Shown: piece by piece, positions 1 to 10,337 of the stretch | How the letters are laid out: every line of letters begins with the position of its first letter | How positions within the stretch are numbered: the stretch's first letter is position 1 | Assembly (NCBI RefSeq): GCF_002776525.5 | Contig: NC_045443.1 | Location: forward strand, 43,539,484-43,603,483 | Direction: 5' to 3' | Origin: Piliocolobus tephrosceles | Lineage: Eukaryota; Chordata; Mammalia; Primates; Cercopithecidae | Length of the DNA stretch: 64,000 nt | Made by a program: the position numbers and the translations under genes | Notes under the pieces: model-generated | Seen by the model: the letters and a program-made list of their open reading frames with translations, nothing else | What the model was told of the DNA's origin: nothing | Database searches by the model: none

Positions 1-825
1 TTCAAAGAACATCTTTATTTCTGCTTTCATTTCGTTATGTACCCAGTAGTCATTCAGGAGCAGGTTGTTCAGTTTCCATGTAGTTGAGTGGTTTTGATTG
101 AATTTCTTAGTCCTGAGTTCTAGTTTGATTGCACTGTGGTCAGAGAGACAGTTTGTTATAATTTCTGTTCTTTTACATTTGCTGAGGAGTGCTTTACTTC
201 CAATTATGTGGTCAATTTTGGAATAAGTGTGATGTGGTGCTGAGAAGAATGTATATTCTGTTGACTTGGGGTGGAGAGTTCTATAGATGTCTATTAGGTC
301 CGCTTGGTGCAGAGATGAGTTCAATTCCTGGATATCCTTGTTAACTTTCTGTCTCGTTGATCTGTCTAATGTTGACAGTGGAGTGTTGAAGTCTCCCATT
401 ATTATTGTATGGGAGTCTAAGTCTCTTTGTAAGTCTCTAAGGACTTGCTTTATGAATCTGGGTGCTCCTGTATTAGGTGCATATATATTTAGGATAGTTA
501 GCTCTTCCTGTTGGATTGATCCCTTTACCATTATGTAATGGCCTTCTTTGTCTCTTTTGATCTTTGATGGTTTAAAGTCTGTTTTATCAGAGACTAGGAT
601 TGCAACCCCTGCTTTTTTTTGTTCTCCATTTGCTTGGTAGATCTTCCTCCATCCTTTTATTTTGAGCCTATGTATGTCTCTGCATGTGAGATGGGTCTCC
701 TGAAGACAGCAGACTGATGGGTCTTGACTCTTTATCCAGTTTGCCAGTCTGTGTCTTTTAATTGGAGCATTTAGTCCATTTACATTTAAGGTTAATATTG
801 TTATGTGTGATCTTGATCCTGCCAT
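1..825 (-). CDS. L1 ORF2 protein, N-terminal endonuclease part (partial)
   Basis: ORF2p nicks target DNA and reverse-transcribes L1 RNA at the nick. Only the apurinic-type endonuclease domain and the first linker residues are in the window. I checked the frame codon by codon from the ATG at 825 to position 1 and found no stop. The product begins [17 protein letters not shown]. All six residues known to be catalytic in the human L1 endonuclease are present at the expected numbers: N14, E43, D145 (plus-strand 391-393), N147, D205 (211-213) and H230 (136-138, in an SDH motif). The start lies 63 bp downstream of the ORF1 stop, as in human L1, where ORF2 is translated by an unconventional reinitiation-type mechanism. 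The reverse transcriptase and cysteine-rich domains would lie to the left of the window, so intactness of the whole gene cannot be judged here. Confidence 0.93.
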
Positions 826-888
826 TATGATATTAACTGGTTATTTTGCTCATTAGTTGATGCAGTTTCTTCCTAGGCTCGATGGTCT

Positions 889-1905
889 TTACATTTTGGC
901 ATGTTTTTGCAGTGGCTGGTACCGGTTGTTCCTTTCCATGTTTAGGGCTTCCTTCAGGGTCTCTTGTAAGGCAGGCCTGGTGGTGACAAAATCTCTAAGC
1001 ATTTGCTTATCTGTAAAGAATTTTATTTCTCCTTCACTTATGAAACTTAGTTTGGCTGGATATGAAATTCTGGGTTTAAAATTCTTTTCTTTCAGAACGT
1101 TGAATATTGGCCCCCACTCTCTTCTGGCTTGTAGAGTTTCTGCCGAGAGATCTGCTGTCAGTCTGATGGGCTTCCCTTTGTGGGTAACCCGACCTTTCTC
1201 TCTGGCTGCCCTTAAGATTTTTTCCTTCATTTCAACTTTGGTGAATCTGGCAATTATGTGTCTTGGAGTTGCTCTTCTGGAGGAGTATCTTTGTGGCGTT
1301 CTCTGTATTTCCTGAATTTGAATGTTGGCCTGCCCTGCTAGGTTGGGGAAGTTCTCCTGGATGATATCCTGTAGAGTGTTTTCCAATTTGGTTCCATTTT
1401 CCCCCTCACTTTCAGGCACCCCAATCAGACGTAGATTTGGTCTTTTGACATAATCCCATACTTCTTGCAGGCTTTGTTCATTTCTTTTTCTTCTTTTTTC
1501 TTTTGGTTTCTCTTCTCGCTTCATTTCATTCATTTGATCCTCAATCGCTGATACTCTTTCTTCCAGTTGGTTGAGTCGGTTACTGAAGCTTGTGCATTTG
1601 TCACGTATTTCTCGTGTCATGGTTTTCATCTCTGTCATTTCGTTTATGACCTTCTCTGCATTAATTAGTCTAGCTGTCAATTCTTCCACTTTTTTTTCAA
1701 GATTTTTAGTTTCTTTGCGCTGGGTACATAATTCCTCCTTTAGCTCTGAGAGGTTTGATGGACTGAAGCCTTCTTCTCTCATCTCATCAAAATCATTCTC
1801 TGACCAGCTTTGATCCGTTGCTGGCGATGGGCTGTGCTCCTTTGCAGGAGGAGATGCGCTCTTATTTTTTGAATTTCCAGCTTTTCTGCCCTGCTTTTTC
1901 CCCAT
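889..1905 (-). CDS. L1 ORF1 protein, complete (338 aa), RNA-binding trimeric chaperone
   Basis: ORF1p binds its own L1 RNA and forms the cytoplasmic ribonucleoprotein needed for retrotransposition. The frame is open for 338 codons from the ATG at 1905 (product begins MGKKQGRKAGNSKNKSASPP) to the TAA at 889-891 (product ends QPLQKHAKM). The frame extends seven codons upstream, but only to a GTG at 1926, so 1905 is the better start. It also gives exactly the human ORF1p length. Visible parts are a basic N-terminus, a charged heptad-rich coiled coil (about residues 45-145), an RRM-type domain with the conserved stretch WDYVKRPNLRLIGVPE, and a C-terminal domain containing RRATPRHI and AARREKGRVT-like basic motifs. 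The RRM and C-terminal domain look close to human ORF1p, while the coiled coil is strongly different. Such lineage-specific coiled-coil change is known for primate L1s. No frameshift or stop is seen. Confidence 0.95.
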   Translation of the reverse strand: MGKKQGRKAGNSKNKSASPPAKEHSPSPATDQSWSENDFDEMREEGFSPSNLSELKEELCTQRKETKNLEKKVEELTARLINAEKVINEMTEMKTMTREIRDKCTSFSNRLNQLEERVSAIEDQMNEMKREEKPKEKRRKRNEQSLQEVWDYVKRPNLRLIGVPESEGENGTKLENTLQDIIQENFPNLAGQANIQIQEIQRTPQRYSSRRATPRHIIARFTKVEMKEKILRAAREKGRVTHKGKPIRLTADLSAETLQARREWGPIFNVLKEKNFKPRISYPAKLSFISEGEIKFFTDKQMLRDFVTTRPALQETLKEALNMERNNRYQPLQKHAKM

Positions 1906-2480
1906 CTTTGTGGTTTTATCTGTCACTGGTCTTTGATGATGGTGACGTACTGATGGGGTTTTGATATAGGTGTCCTTCCTGTTTGATAGGTTTCCTTCTG
2001 ACTGTCAGGACCCTCAGCTATAGGTCTGTTGGAGATTGCTTGAGGTCCACTCCAGACCCTGTTTGCCTGGGTATCAGCAGCAGAGGTTGCAGAAGATAGA
2101 ATATTGCTGAACAGCGAGTGCACCTGTCTGATTCTTGCTTTGGAAGCTTCCTGTCAGGGGTGTACTCCACCCTGTGAGGTGTGGGGTGTCAGACTGCCCC
2201 TAGTGGGGGATGTCTCCCAGTTAGGCTACTCAGGGGTCAGTGACTCACTTGAGCAGGCAGACTGCCCCTTCTCAGATCTCAACCTCCGTGTTGGGAGATC
2301 CCCTGCTCTCTTCAAAGCTGTCAGACAGAGTCGTTCGCGTTTCACAGGCTTCTACTCCTTTAGCTGAGCCCTGTCCCCAGAGGCGCAGTCTACAGAGACA
2401 GGCAGGTTTCCTTGAGCTGCTGTGAGCTCCACCCAGTTCCAGCTTCCCAGCGGCTTTAGTTACCTACTTAAGCCTCAGCG

Positions 2481-2525
2481 ATGGCGGGCGCCCCTCCCCC
2501 AGCCTCGCTGCTGCCTTGTGGTTAG
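2481..2525 (+). pseudogene. Antisense L1 ORF0 start, interrupted after 14 codons
   Basis: In human L1 the antisense strand of the 5'UTR encodes a 71-residue product called ORF0. Here the plus strand has the equivalent ATG at 2481 and reads MAGAPPPASLLPCG, matching the start I recall for human ORF0, but codon 15 is TAG (2523-2525). The later ORF0-like sequence (from about 2565, reading VGVGPSQPGVGYN) remains in the same frame after the stop. A different plus-strand frame is open over 2422-2727 (101 codons) but begins with GTG, not ATG, so I do not call it a gene. Confidence 0.65.
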
Positions 2526-2900
2526 ATTGCCGCAGACTGCTGTGTTAGCAAGGAGAGAGGCTCCGTGGGCGTGGGACCCTCCCAGCCAGGTGTGGGATAC
2601 AATCTCCGGTGTGCCGGTGTTACAGCGCAGTATTGGGGTGGGAGTTACCCGATTTTCCAGGTGTTGTGTGTCTCAGTTCCCCTGGCTAGGAAAAGGGACT
2701 CCCTTCCCCCTCGCGCTTCCCAGGTGAGGCGATGCCTCGCCCTGCTTCAGCTCTCGCTGGTCGGGCTGCAGCAGCTGACCAGCACCGATTGTCCGGCACT
2801 CCCGAGTGAGATGACCCCAGTACCTCAGTTGAAAATGCAGAAATCGCCGGTCTTCTGTGTCGCTCGCGCTGGGAGATGGAGACTAAAGCTGTTCCTATTC

Positions 2901-2910
2901 GGCCATCTTG
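2901..2910 (-). promoter_or_regulatory. YY1-type site at the L1 5' end
   Basis: The minus strand reads CAAGATGGCC six bases inside the apparent 5' end at 2915. In human L1 the same motif lies near +13 and binds YY1, which sets accurate transcription start. Its presence fixes the orientation and shows that the 5' end is essentially complete. Confidence 0.8.
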
Positions 2911-2915
2911 CTCCC

Positions 2916-4455
2916 GTTATCGACTTGTGTAAGTTTTAACAGTTAATTTGCAACAGAGTAAATCTTATGAAAATTTCAAAATTAAAATACTGTAATAATG
3001 CAGAAAGTCTCTTTTGGGAAGGCTGGCCAAAATTATAATGGACATATTTTTTTATCTAAAGGGGCCCTTATTAATTTGCAAGGCTTTCCTATGGTTATCC
3101 ACATGCTAAAAACTCCCACATGTCCATCACCCTCTGACTTCTGGGAGCGCCAGGCTCATATATCCAGTGCTTATTTGAAGCTCCTCTTGTATTCCTCACA
3201 GGCATCATGAATGCAGAGTTATCAAGGACTGAAGAACCCTCAGAAAAGGCTGTGGAAGAGTCTCCTTGCTGTTGCACTTCCCCTGATGCTTCTGACCCCA
3301 ACCCTGGACATGGTCACCATGGCTCATAGACATGAGTCACTGAGTGTATAGGTGTGGATCTGAGGGATTTGGGGTTGGGTTCCCAGCTTGTTTATAGATT
3401 TGACTTCGTAATGGTGATTTGTGTTTATTTCAGTGCTTGAGTCAGGAGGTTTGCCTGACATCCTGAAGACCAAGGTCTTCTCTGTGGGGAACAGTCTAGC
3501 ACTTGTGACAGCTCTGAGAGTGTTTTTAAGAACAGGTTGATGCGTATGCTCTGTATTAATTTTTTTATAGATTTGAGGGTGGGTAGTCAGCCATGCTCTG
3601 TTCATCTTTGGATCTTTTGCTGAATTCTTAGTTAAGTTTGTAATCTACATTAATGGCAACAGAAGGGTAAACTGACTAGGAGGGTTATTACATACTGGTT
3701 TGTGTTGCCAAGGGAGGCAGCACAATCCATTTTCTGGATGGTTTTGGCACGATTCTTCCTAGCACCTCAGAGATGGGCACTGTGATGTTATATACACTCT
3801 TGTGCCTGGTTATTAATCTGGATGTTTTGGATGAACATAAAGTAAAACATGCAGGGAACCGCTAATGCATTGTAAGGTGGTAAATCATACCTCAGCTTCT
3901 CATCCATAGTGATTCATTGGGAACATTTTCCCCCAGTGTTTTGGTTCCATAAGCAAATGAATCAAATTTCAGTCTCACAGAGATTTCCACCCATCAGCAA
4001 AAACTTACTAATATTTTGCCTGTTCCAAATTACAAATTAGCTGTATTATTATTGTTACTATTCAAATAGAACACCATACAATACATTCAGTTTCTCTACT
4101 TGATCCAGTTTCTGTGAAAATTTAACAAATATAATCAAATAGACTAAGCATAAGAACTTTTATGAAATTCCACATGGTATTTATTTGGACTGGTGTGTGA
4201 TCTTTTGTAGGTCTCTATTTACTTATTTTGAAGGAAGCCATTATTTCTTCCTTTTATTTTTATATATGCAAGGTACAACTTCAGAGTCTCATTTGCCTGT
4301 GAATTGAGAGAGTTCAGTGGACTCATGGGAGACTTGGGTTCTGGCTTTTGACTGCTTTGTTGCTTCCATGAATCTCTGATATTCTTACTCCTAGTAAAGA
4401 CAACCTCTCACTAAGAGTCACCAAGCAATCAGCAGCAAAGATTGAGTTTCTCCCT
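2916..4455. other. Flank with no recognised gene or clear repeat
   Basis: AT-rich sequence next to the L1 5' end. A short stretch near 3130-3210 faintly resembles plus-strand L2, at low confidence. Short open frames here have no conserved motif. Confidence 0.5.
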
Positions 4456-4459
4456 TTCC

Positions 4460-4610
4460 AAAGCCAGTTAGTCAGTCAACAAACAATTCCTAAGTGCCCA
4501 CTAAGCATTGAGCTCACCCTGGAGGCACAGAGGCAGACAATCTTGATCGTGCAGAATCAGTTGAAACAAGGTTATCTGGATAGTGGCAAGGGAGACAGAA
4601 TGAGAGGAAA
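4460..4610 (-). repeat. L2-like fragment
   Basis: The stretch 'tcaacaaacaattcctaag' followed by 'cactaagcattgagctc' resembles the inverted 3' end of L2. It is strongly diverged. Confidence 0.4.
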
Positions 4611-4937
4611 CAGAGGATTTGCACATAATTGATACTTTCAGTTAGATTAAAAAATACATTTGAAGTTTGGGATTCAGCATCCCAAATCTAGAATAAGGGA
4701 CCAGGAAGGCCCGTGCCTGCTTTATAAAGATCATTGATAGATTGTTACCATGGGGCCCATGGGAGGATCAGTAGGAGGGCAAGCCACAGAAAAATAGAAA
4801 AGAGAAAAAATGGCCCCAAAGTATGTATATAACTGGAGTTTTACACTTAAAAATTTTTTCTATATATGCAAAGAAGGTATGTTTTTAAAAAGATGCATGA
4901 TTGTTAGAGCCAGAAGTGACTTTAGGAATACTTGGAT

Positions 4938-5073
4938 TTAGAAATTTTCTAACTTTGGCGTACATCAGAATCTCTTGGAAGTTTGTTAAAATAAATACCA
5001 ATGCACAGATCCTAACCTGATGGCCAAGACCTGCTTTCCTAGGTAACCCTAAAATATACTGAGGTTTGAAAAT
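4938..5073 (+). mobile_element. MER5A-like hAT transposon remnant
   Basis: The sequence runs from 'aaattttctaactttggcg' and 'acatcagaatctcttggaag' to 'gaggtttgaaaatcact', the order of a MER5A element (a non-autonomous hAT-Charlie transposon). The ends 'ttttctaactttgg' and 'gtttgaaaatcact' correspond to its inverted termini. It sits inside an older MIR-like stretch whose parts show on both sides (4890-4935 and 5090-5160). Confidence 0.7.
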
Positions 5074-5089
5074 CACTTATTAGTCTAGT

Positions 5090-5160
5090 TTTTACTTTAC
5101 AAAGAATAAAACTGGCATCCAGAGGGTTTAATATACTCACCCACGGTCATATAATTTCCC
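5090..5160 (-). repeat. MIR-like fragment
   Basis: The order 'tttactttacaaagaataaa', then 'ctggcatccagaggg', then 'cacccacggtcat' follows the MIR core in inverted orientation (ttttacagatgagg, then gaggcacagagag, then cccaaggtcac). Confidence 0.5.
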
Positions 5161-5164
5161 TTCC

Positions 5165-6577
5165 TAGTTTAATCTCTATTGGCTGTGTGCCCAGACAAGA
5201 AAAAAAATGCATCCACTTTGGGAAGTGTCCAGAGATAATTTTTTTCTGTCTTTTGATAGAAAAGAAAGGAAATGTACAAGCAAATTGGGAAAAAATTACT
5301 ACATATGTATTTGTGAGTATAGCTGCTAGACATATAGATAAATATTGCATCAGGGAGCGTAGACTCAAGTTGCCCTGAATATACACTCCCCATAGATGTC
5401 TTTTATGGCTATAAAATTTTATGATAGATGAAACTATTAATAGATATTTTCTACTTTCTCAGTTTTGCTTACAATTAAGAAAAAGATATTTATTTGTTGA
5501 ACTATCCACACCAGGGATTATAGGGTGTTAGGCATAGTTAACTGAATTTCATCATCACCCCTAATATAGTTAAGTAGGCCAGGCTTATTGCTTTAGATGA
5601 GGAAGTGAAGAAAAGTGTCATACTTACCACATTAAGATATTAATACATTTATTAGAATTATAATGGAAATGGAAAGTTCCTGACACTCTCGTTAGTGCTG
5701 GGCCTACAGCCTCAGTTTTCACAAAAGATCTAGAGTTCAAGGTACCGAATTTTATCAAAATAAGTTTGGGTTTAAGTTCACCAACTTGCCTGTAGCCTAC
5801 TCGTCCTTTCTGGCAATGATTAACACTAGTGTTTAATGCACGTACTAAAGTGTGTTCTTTAAACTCTCTTACCAAACAGAACTTCCTTTTTATGTAATGA
5901 GTCAGCTCTATGGGTATTTGTAGCCAGGGGAATTGCCTCTCCACTGGTGGAGATATGGAGCCCAGCTGCCAGGGTAAACAGCCACTTCCTAATGTAATTG
6001 CTCAGAAATGCTGGAGGAGAAAATGTAAGAAAAGAAATTGCTCTGTCTTGTAAACAGTCAACTGTGTTTTACAATAGTGTACCAGCACTCCAAACCATTC
6101 ATCAACTTGAGTAATGATGGCTGGATTTCACTGTTAGGTTTACTTGGTAGTCACATTAATCCTTCTCTTCTGCATGATGTGCCAGATTTCTTTGATGACA
6201 AACAGTCCACCAAGGGCCTAAATATGGTTTTAGGAGCAAGCTTTTAATCAGACTCAAACTTATCTGAGGCCATTTCAGCTTTCTCTCTTCTTGAGTGAGG
6301 CCAGAGGAAATAACTTCTCAAGTTTGAGTCAGGACCATTTAGGGACTTTTTTCTTTATTTTAATTTTTCTAATGATATCATTACAAATTATTTTTAAAAA
6401 TAGCAGTTAATTAAGATAGAAAATAAGCCAGAATCACATAGTCATAGCCTGCAAAGAACCTCCTAGGTTCATACATCAGTGACTTGAATTGTTCCGTTCC
6501 TCTCCACGGGAGCAATGGTGCTGTTGCCACTGCATGTGTGCTTTCTGTGCCCACAAGAATGTTAAGCGTTCATCCAT
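5165..6577. other. No gene or clear repeat seen
   Basis: Ordinary AT-rich sequence. A weak MIR-like core may lie near 5590-5640. Open frames of 60-106 codons on either strand show no family motif and look random. Confidence 0.5.
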
Positions 6578-6587
6578 AATTCATATT

Positions 6588-6895
6588 TATTTATTTTTTC
6601 TTTTTTGAGACGGAATCTGGCTCTGTCGCCCAGGCTGGACTGCGATGGCTTGGTGGAGGTTGGCTCACTGCAACCTCCACCTCCTGGGTTCCAGCGATCT
6701 TCCTGCCTCAAACTCCTGAGTAGCTGGGACTATAGGCATGAGGCACCATGCTGAGCTAAGTTTTGTGTTTTTAGTAGAGATGAGGCTTCACCATGTTGGC
6801 CAGGCTTGTCTTGAACTCCTGACCTCAGGGGACCTGCCTGCCTTGGCCTTTCAAAGTGCTGAGATTACAGACGTGAGCCACCTTGCCCAGCCCAG
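6588..6895 (-). mobile_element. Alu (S-type), full length, with target-site duplication
   Basis: A poly-T stretch is followed by 'gagacggaatctggctctg', and the element ends 'gtgagccaccttgcccagcc', a complete inverted Alu. It is flanked by a perfect 10-bp duplication, aattcatatt, at 6578-6587 and 6896-6905. It carries many substitutions and is not young. Confidence 0.97.
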
Positions 6896-7019
6896 AATTC
6901 ATATTGAGAGGAAAACTTTCGGAGGTGATTTCACCTGATCATTGATCAGCCTTCCCACAGTTTTATAGTGTTAAGTGAGCTTTATGTGAATGTGAGTCGG
7001 TGGTATCTTCATTTAGTTT

Positions 7020-7977
7020 GCTGGATATTGATATTTTTAACTTCTTAGCATCTGTTAAAAAATTCACAATGTGCACATACAATATGTTGAATACAAATAT
7101 CCTTCTTTCTTTTATTTTCCAGCCATCTTATTCCTTTCCCAATCACTGTTAATGGTTTCTCATATTTACTTATGGGGGTATGTTGAATATTTACAATCAT
7201 ATGCATATATAAGGATATGTGCATATATTTTTTAGTACAGGTGATCGCATTCTCTATACACTGCTCTGAACCACACTATTTTCCCCTTAATCATATCTTG
7301 GAGATCATCCCATCTCAATATTTATTAATATTGTCTTAATCTTCCACCGTGGGACATTTAGGTTATTTTCAATCTTTTGCTATTACAAAGATGCATTTTC
7401 ATCTGTGGGAATATATTTATGTGATAAATACCCAGAAGTCAATTTCTGGTTCTAACAATATGTGTACTTTAAATTTTAGTGATTATTGTCAAATTGCAAA
7501 AGGTTATGACAATTCATATTCCCACTAGCAAAGCAAGAATATGCCTTTTTCTATAAATACTTGCCAACACAATGTGTTAAATATTTTGATCAGCTTAAAT
7601 TTACATCTTTTTTATTATGAATAGTATAGTACCTATTTATAATCTAAGTCATTTGTTTTTTCCTTTTCTCTGGACTATTCCAATCCTTTGCCTTTAATTT
7701 TTTTATTGATTTATAGTAGCTCTTTATTTGGGGAATAAATTAGTCCTTGGTTTGTCATGTAAAGTACAATTTCTTTTGATCTTACCTATGGTGTTTTGAG
7801 GTATACAGAAACTTTTATTTTTTATGTAGTCAGATGCATTTAATATTTGATATTATAGCTTCTGAATTTTATGGAAAAATTTAGAAAGGCCTTTTCCACT
7901 TTTTTGAGGTTATGAAAAAATTCTTCAATTATTTCTCCTCCTGGTACTCTTATGGCTTTATTTTTCCATTTTAAATA
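7020..7977 (-). mobile_element. Old L1M 3' part, interrupted on its right by an LTR
   Basis: Landmarks of inverted mammalian L1 ORF2 and 3'UTR are present: 'gggacatttaggttattttc', 'gctattacaaagatgca', 'ccagaagtcaatttctgg' and 'catattcccactagcaaag'. The sequence reaches about 7977, is interrupted by the LTR at 7982-8521, and resumes to its right. It is heavily mutated with no open frame. The left limit is approximate. Confidence 0.85.
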
Positions 7978-7981
7978 TTGG

Positions 7982-8521
7982 TGTTACAGGAAAGGGGTCC
8001 AGATCCAGACCCCAAGAGAGGATTCTTGAATCTCACCCAAAAAATAATTCGGGACAAGTCCACAGTGCAAAGCAAAAGCAAGTTTATTAAGAAAGTAAAG
8101 GAATAAAAGAATGGCTACTCTATAGATAGAGCAGCCCTGAGGGTGCTGGTTGTCCATTTTTTTGTTATTTCTTGATGATATGCTAAACAAGGGTGGGTTA
8201 TTCATGTCTTCCCTTTTTAGACCATATAGGGTAACTTTCTGACATTGGCATGGCATTTGTGAACTGTCAAGTGGGAGTGTAAGCAGTGAGGATGACCAGA
8301 GGTCACTCTCATGGCCATCTTGGTTTTGATGAGTTTTGGCCAGCTTCTTTATTGCAACCTGTTTTATCAGCAAGATCTTTATGATCTATATCTTGTGCTG
8401 ACCTCTTAGCTCATCCTATGACTTAGAAAGCCTTAACTTGAATGCAGCCCAGTAGGTTTCAGTCTTATTTTACCCAGCTCCTATTCAAGATGGAGTTGCT
8501 TTGGCTCACATGTCTCTGACA
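7982..8521 (-). mobile_element. Solo LTR of a class I endogenous retrovirus
   Basis: The 540-bp element begins TGTTACAGG and ends CTGACA on the plus strand. The 4-bp sequence TTGG lies directly on both sides (7978-7981 and 8522-8525), the duplication size typical of gammaretrovirus-like elements. The minus strand holds an AATAAA polyadenylation signal ('cttaataaacttgc'), which gives the orientation. No internal retroviral genes are adjacent, so it is a solo LTR left by LTR-LTR recombination. It resembles the LTR1/LTR2 group, but the subfamily is uncertain. Confidence 0.85.
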
Positions 8522-8590
8522 TTGGTGTATCTGGAATGTTGGGGGTATGTGGAGTGAGGTAGGGATCCAACATTTCCCACCAGATGGTTG
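8522..8590 (-). mobile_element. Old L1M, continuation beyond the solo LTR
   Basis: The stretch 'ggtgtatctggaatg' and then 'gagtgaggtagggatccaac' is the expected next part of the inverted L1M ORF2 found at 7020-7977, so the LTR inserted into this L1. Confidence 0.75.
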
Positions 8591-8594
8591 TGAG

Positions 8595-9640
8595 GGCCTT
8601 CAGCATGTCTACTGAGCTCTATATTTAGGTCAGCCCTGGGTTAGGCAGGGTGTGACTGGAGATCAGAAGTAACCCTGCCTTGTAGAGCTACACTGGATTC
8701 TGAAGGGCACATTCCATTGCCAGCGTGTCTGCAATAAAGGCACTGGGGGGCTCTGCAGGGATGTTAGGAGCCTTATGGGAAGAGGAGAATATTGACTCAT
8801 TGGAACAGAGTGGGGGTGAGTGGCTATGAGCATGGTGGTATAAATGGAGCAGTCAAGCATTTCAGATAAAGAAAAATAAGAACTTACTTTTACCATTGGG
8901 AATGAAATTAATTTCAATATTTTGTATCCCTGTTATCATTACACAGTGATAGAGGGCATTTAAAAATTTGATTTAGGACAACTCCAAACAGGTTTTTGAG
9001 GGCTTATGTTTATCTAACTTCAAATAAATCAAGTAATAACATCATCTTATGCCCTATAAATACAAGATTGAGAACTTCCAACAAATGCATAAGGCGCAAA
9101 TGAGAGTGGTGCCAAAAGGCTACAACTTTGCTTTAGATTTTATACACTTGAGGGTCCAATAAGTCCCATAAAATGGCTATGTTTTTATATTTTTCTTTTA
9201 GTCTGTGCTGGGTGTTTGTTTCTTTCAGCTTTAAGTGTTCACAGGAGGGATGAAGTAAGATTCTTATTACTGAAGTCCTGATGTGTTAAACAGCTCAATT
9301 AGAGTAAGAGATTTTCCAGTCAAATTTCCAGGACATTTGCTGACTGGTGTCACTAAAAGTTCATGGGCTCCACCTTCAACTGGACTCTCTGTGCTGCCTC
9401 ATAATCTGGCTTTCCTGGTCTGCCCTCTCCTCTGTTCTCAACTGACTGGAGTACATGTCTATCAACATTTTGTATTTCCATTCCTGCAGTGCCCTGTGAT
9501 GGAGAGAAGTTTTGGCTTTCTGATTTTTGGAAAACTAGGAACAGGCTTCTGAGGGTTTATGCTCATTCAAATGTAAATACAACCTTGTTTATTTTTTTTT
9601 AAATAGGGGCAATTCCACATATTCCCTGCCTTCTCTTCAT
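8595..9640. other. No gene or clear repeat seen
   Basis: Mixed-composition sequence with a short poly-T at 9591-9599. No recognisable element. Confidence 0.5.
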
Positions 9641-10300
9641 TTACAGCACAAGCTCTCGTTCTGTGGCTTAGAGAAAAAAGAGGCCATCAGAGAGGAGCTC
9701 CGGCAACATCTTGCTATAGAGCCTTGCAGTTTGTCTCTGTGCATTTACCTTTTCTCCCTTTCCCTCTCATTAAACAAGAGAGCATTCCTTCCTTTATCCA
9801 AGGCCAATCATCCCACTTCTTACCTGGATTTTGTCACCTCTCATCTTCTCAAGAACCCTGCTCCTTTAACTACCCTCTCTCAGGATATCAACCTTTACAT
9901 CAATATATAGTCACCCTCAGAATGTTCTGTCTTACAAGTAAATAAATATGCAGAAACCCTGCCTTGACTGTGTCTTCTTCTCTTTGATTCATAGCCAAAC
10001 TTCCTGAGAGTTGTCCATATTTACCTCTCCTTTACTCTCACTCTTCAGCATTCTATAAGTTCACTAAATGATTCTTGCCAACATCTTTAACAAATGCTCA
10101 GTCTTTATTTTTCTTGAAGTTTGGGCCGTTTCACAACTGGGACCTCTCCCTCCTTCCTGGTGTGCTCTTCTTCCTTCCCAGGACTCCTCTCTGGCTGCTC
10201 CTCTGGTGTTTCTGAGACTCTTCCTCCTTTGCCCATCTTCTAACACCAGGCTTCTTCGGGGTTCCCTCCGAGCTTCTCATTTCTCCTGACATTATGTGAG
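9640..10300 (+). mobile_element. L2 fragment, reverse-transcriptase region
   Basis: The order 'cacctctcatcttctcaag', 'actaccctctctcaggata', 'ccaaacttcctgagagttg' and 'tgctcagtctttattttt' matches the plus-strand ORF2 part of the ancient CR1-clade element L2. In the family this region encodes the LDLSAAFDTVDH-type polymerase motif. Only a decayed trace is left. The start is approximate. Confidence 0.6.
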
Positions 10301-10337
10301 CCAGCCCATGTCCAGTACTTCAAGAACAACCCATCTG

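Larger units (their letters stand above)
1..2915 (-). mobile_element. Young L1 retrotransposon, 5' part (continues beyond the left edge)
   Basis: Read on the minus strand, this is a primate L1 in canonical order: 5'UTR (2915 to 1906), ORF1 (1905 to 889), a 63-bp spacer (888 to 826) and the first 275 codons of ORF2 (825 to 1). The 5' end carries the YY1-type motif CAAGATGGCC just inside the boundary, as full-length L1s do. ORF1 is uninterrupted and ORF2 is open as far as the window goes, so the copy is young. The 63-bp spacer and 338-codon ORF1 match the human L1 dimensions known to me. The coiled-coil half of ORF1 and the 5'UTR differ clearly from human L1HS, which fits an Old World monkey L1 lineage (L1RS-like), inferred from memory of the families. 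The 3' end, poly(A) tail and target-site duplication lie outside the window. Confidence 0.95.
1906..2915 (-). promoter_or_regulatory. L1 5'UTR with internal promoter
   Basis: This 1,010-bp GC-rich leader lies between the L1 5' end and the ORF1 start. L1 5'UTRs carry an internal RNA polymerase II promoter that starts at the first base. The antisense side of such leaders also has a promoter that can drive transcription into flanking DNA, here toward positions above 2915. Recognisable stretches shared with human L1 5'UTRs include 'gccgaataggaacagct' at the start and 'gggtggagctcacagcagct' in the middle. It has more CpGs than the surrounding sequence, consistent with a young copy. Confidence 0.85.

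Noticed and set aside
857..1315. 152-codon plus-strand open frame
   Set aside because: It is the antisense shadow of L1 ORF1 and has no motif of its own.
2422..2727. 101-codon plus-strand frame as a gene
   Set aside because: It starts with GTG. The ORF0 start known from human L1 is the ATG at 2481 in another frame, and that frame is stopped after 14 codons.
5624..5944. 106-codon minus-strand frame
   Set aside because: Lies in anonymous sequence with no motif; its length is within chance for a 64-kb window.
7984..8373. 129-codon minus-strand frame
   Set aside because: Lies entirely inside the solo LTR, which is not coding.
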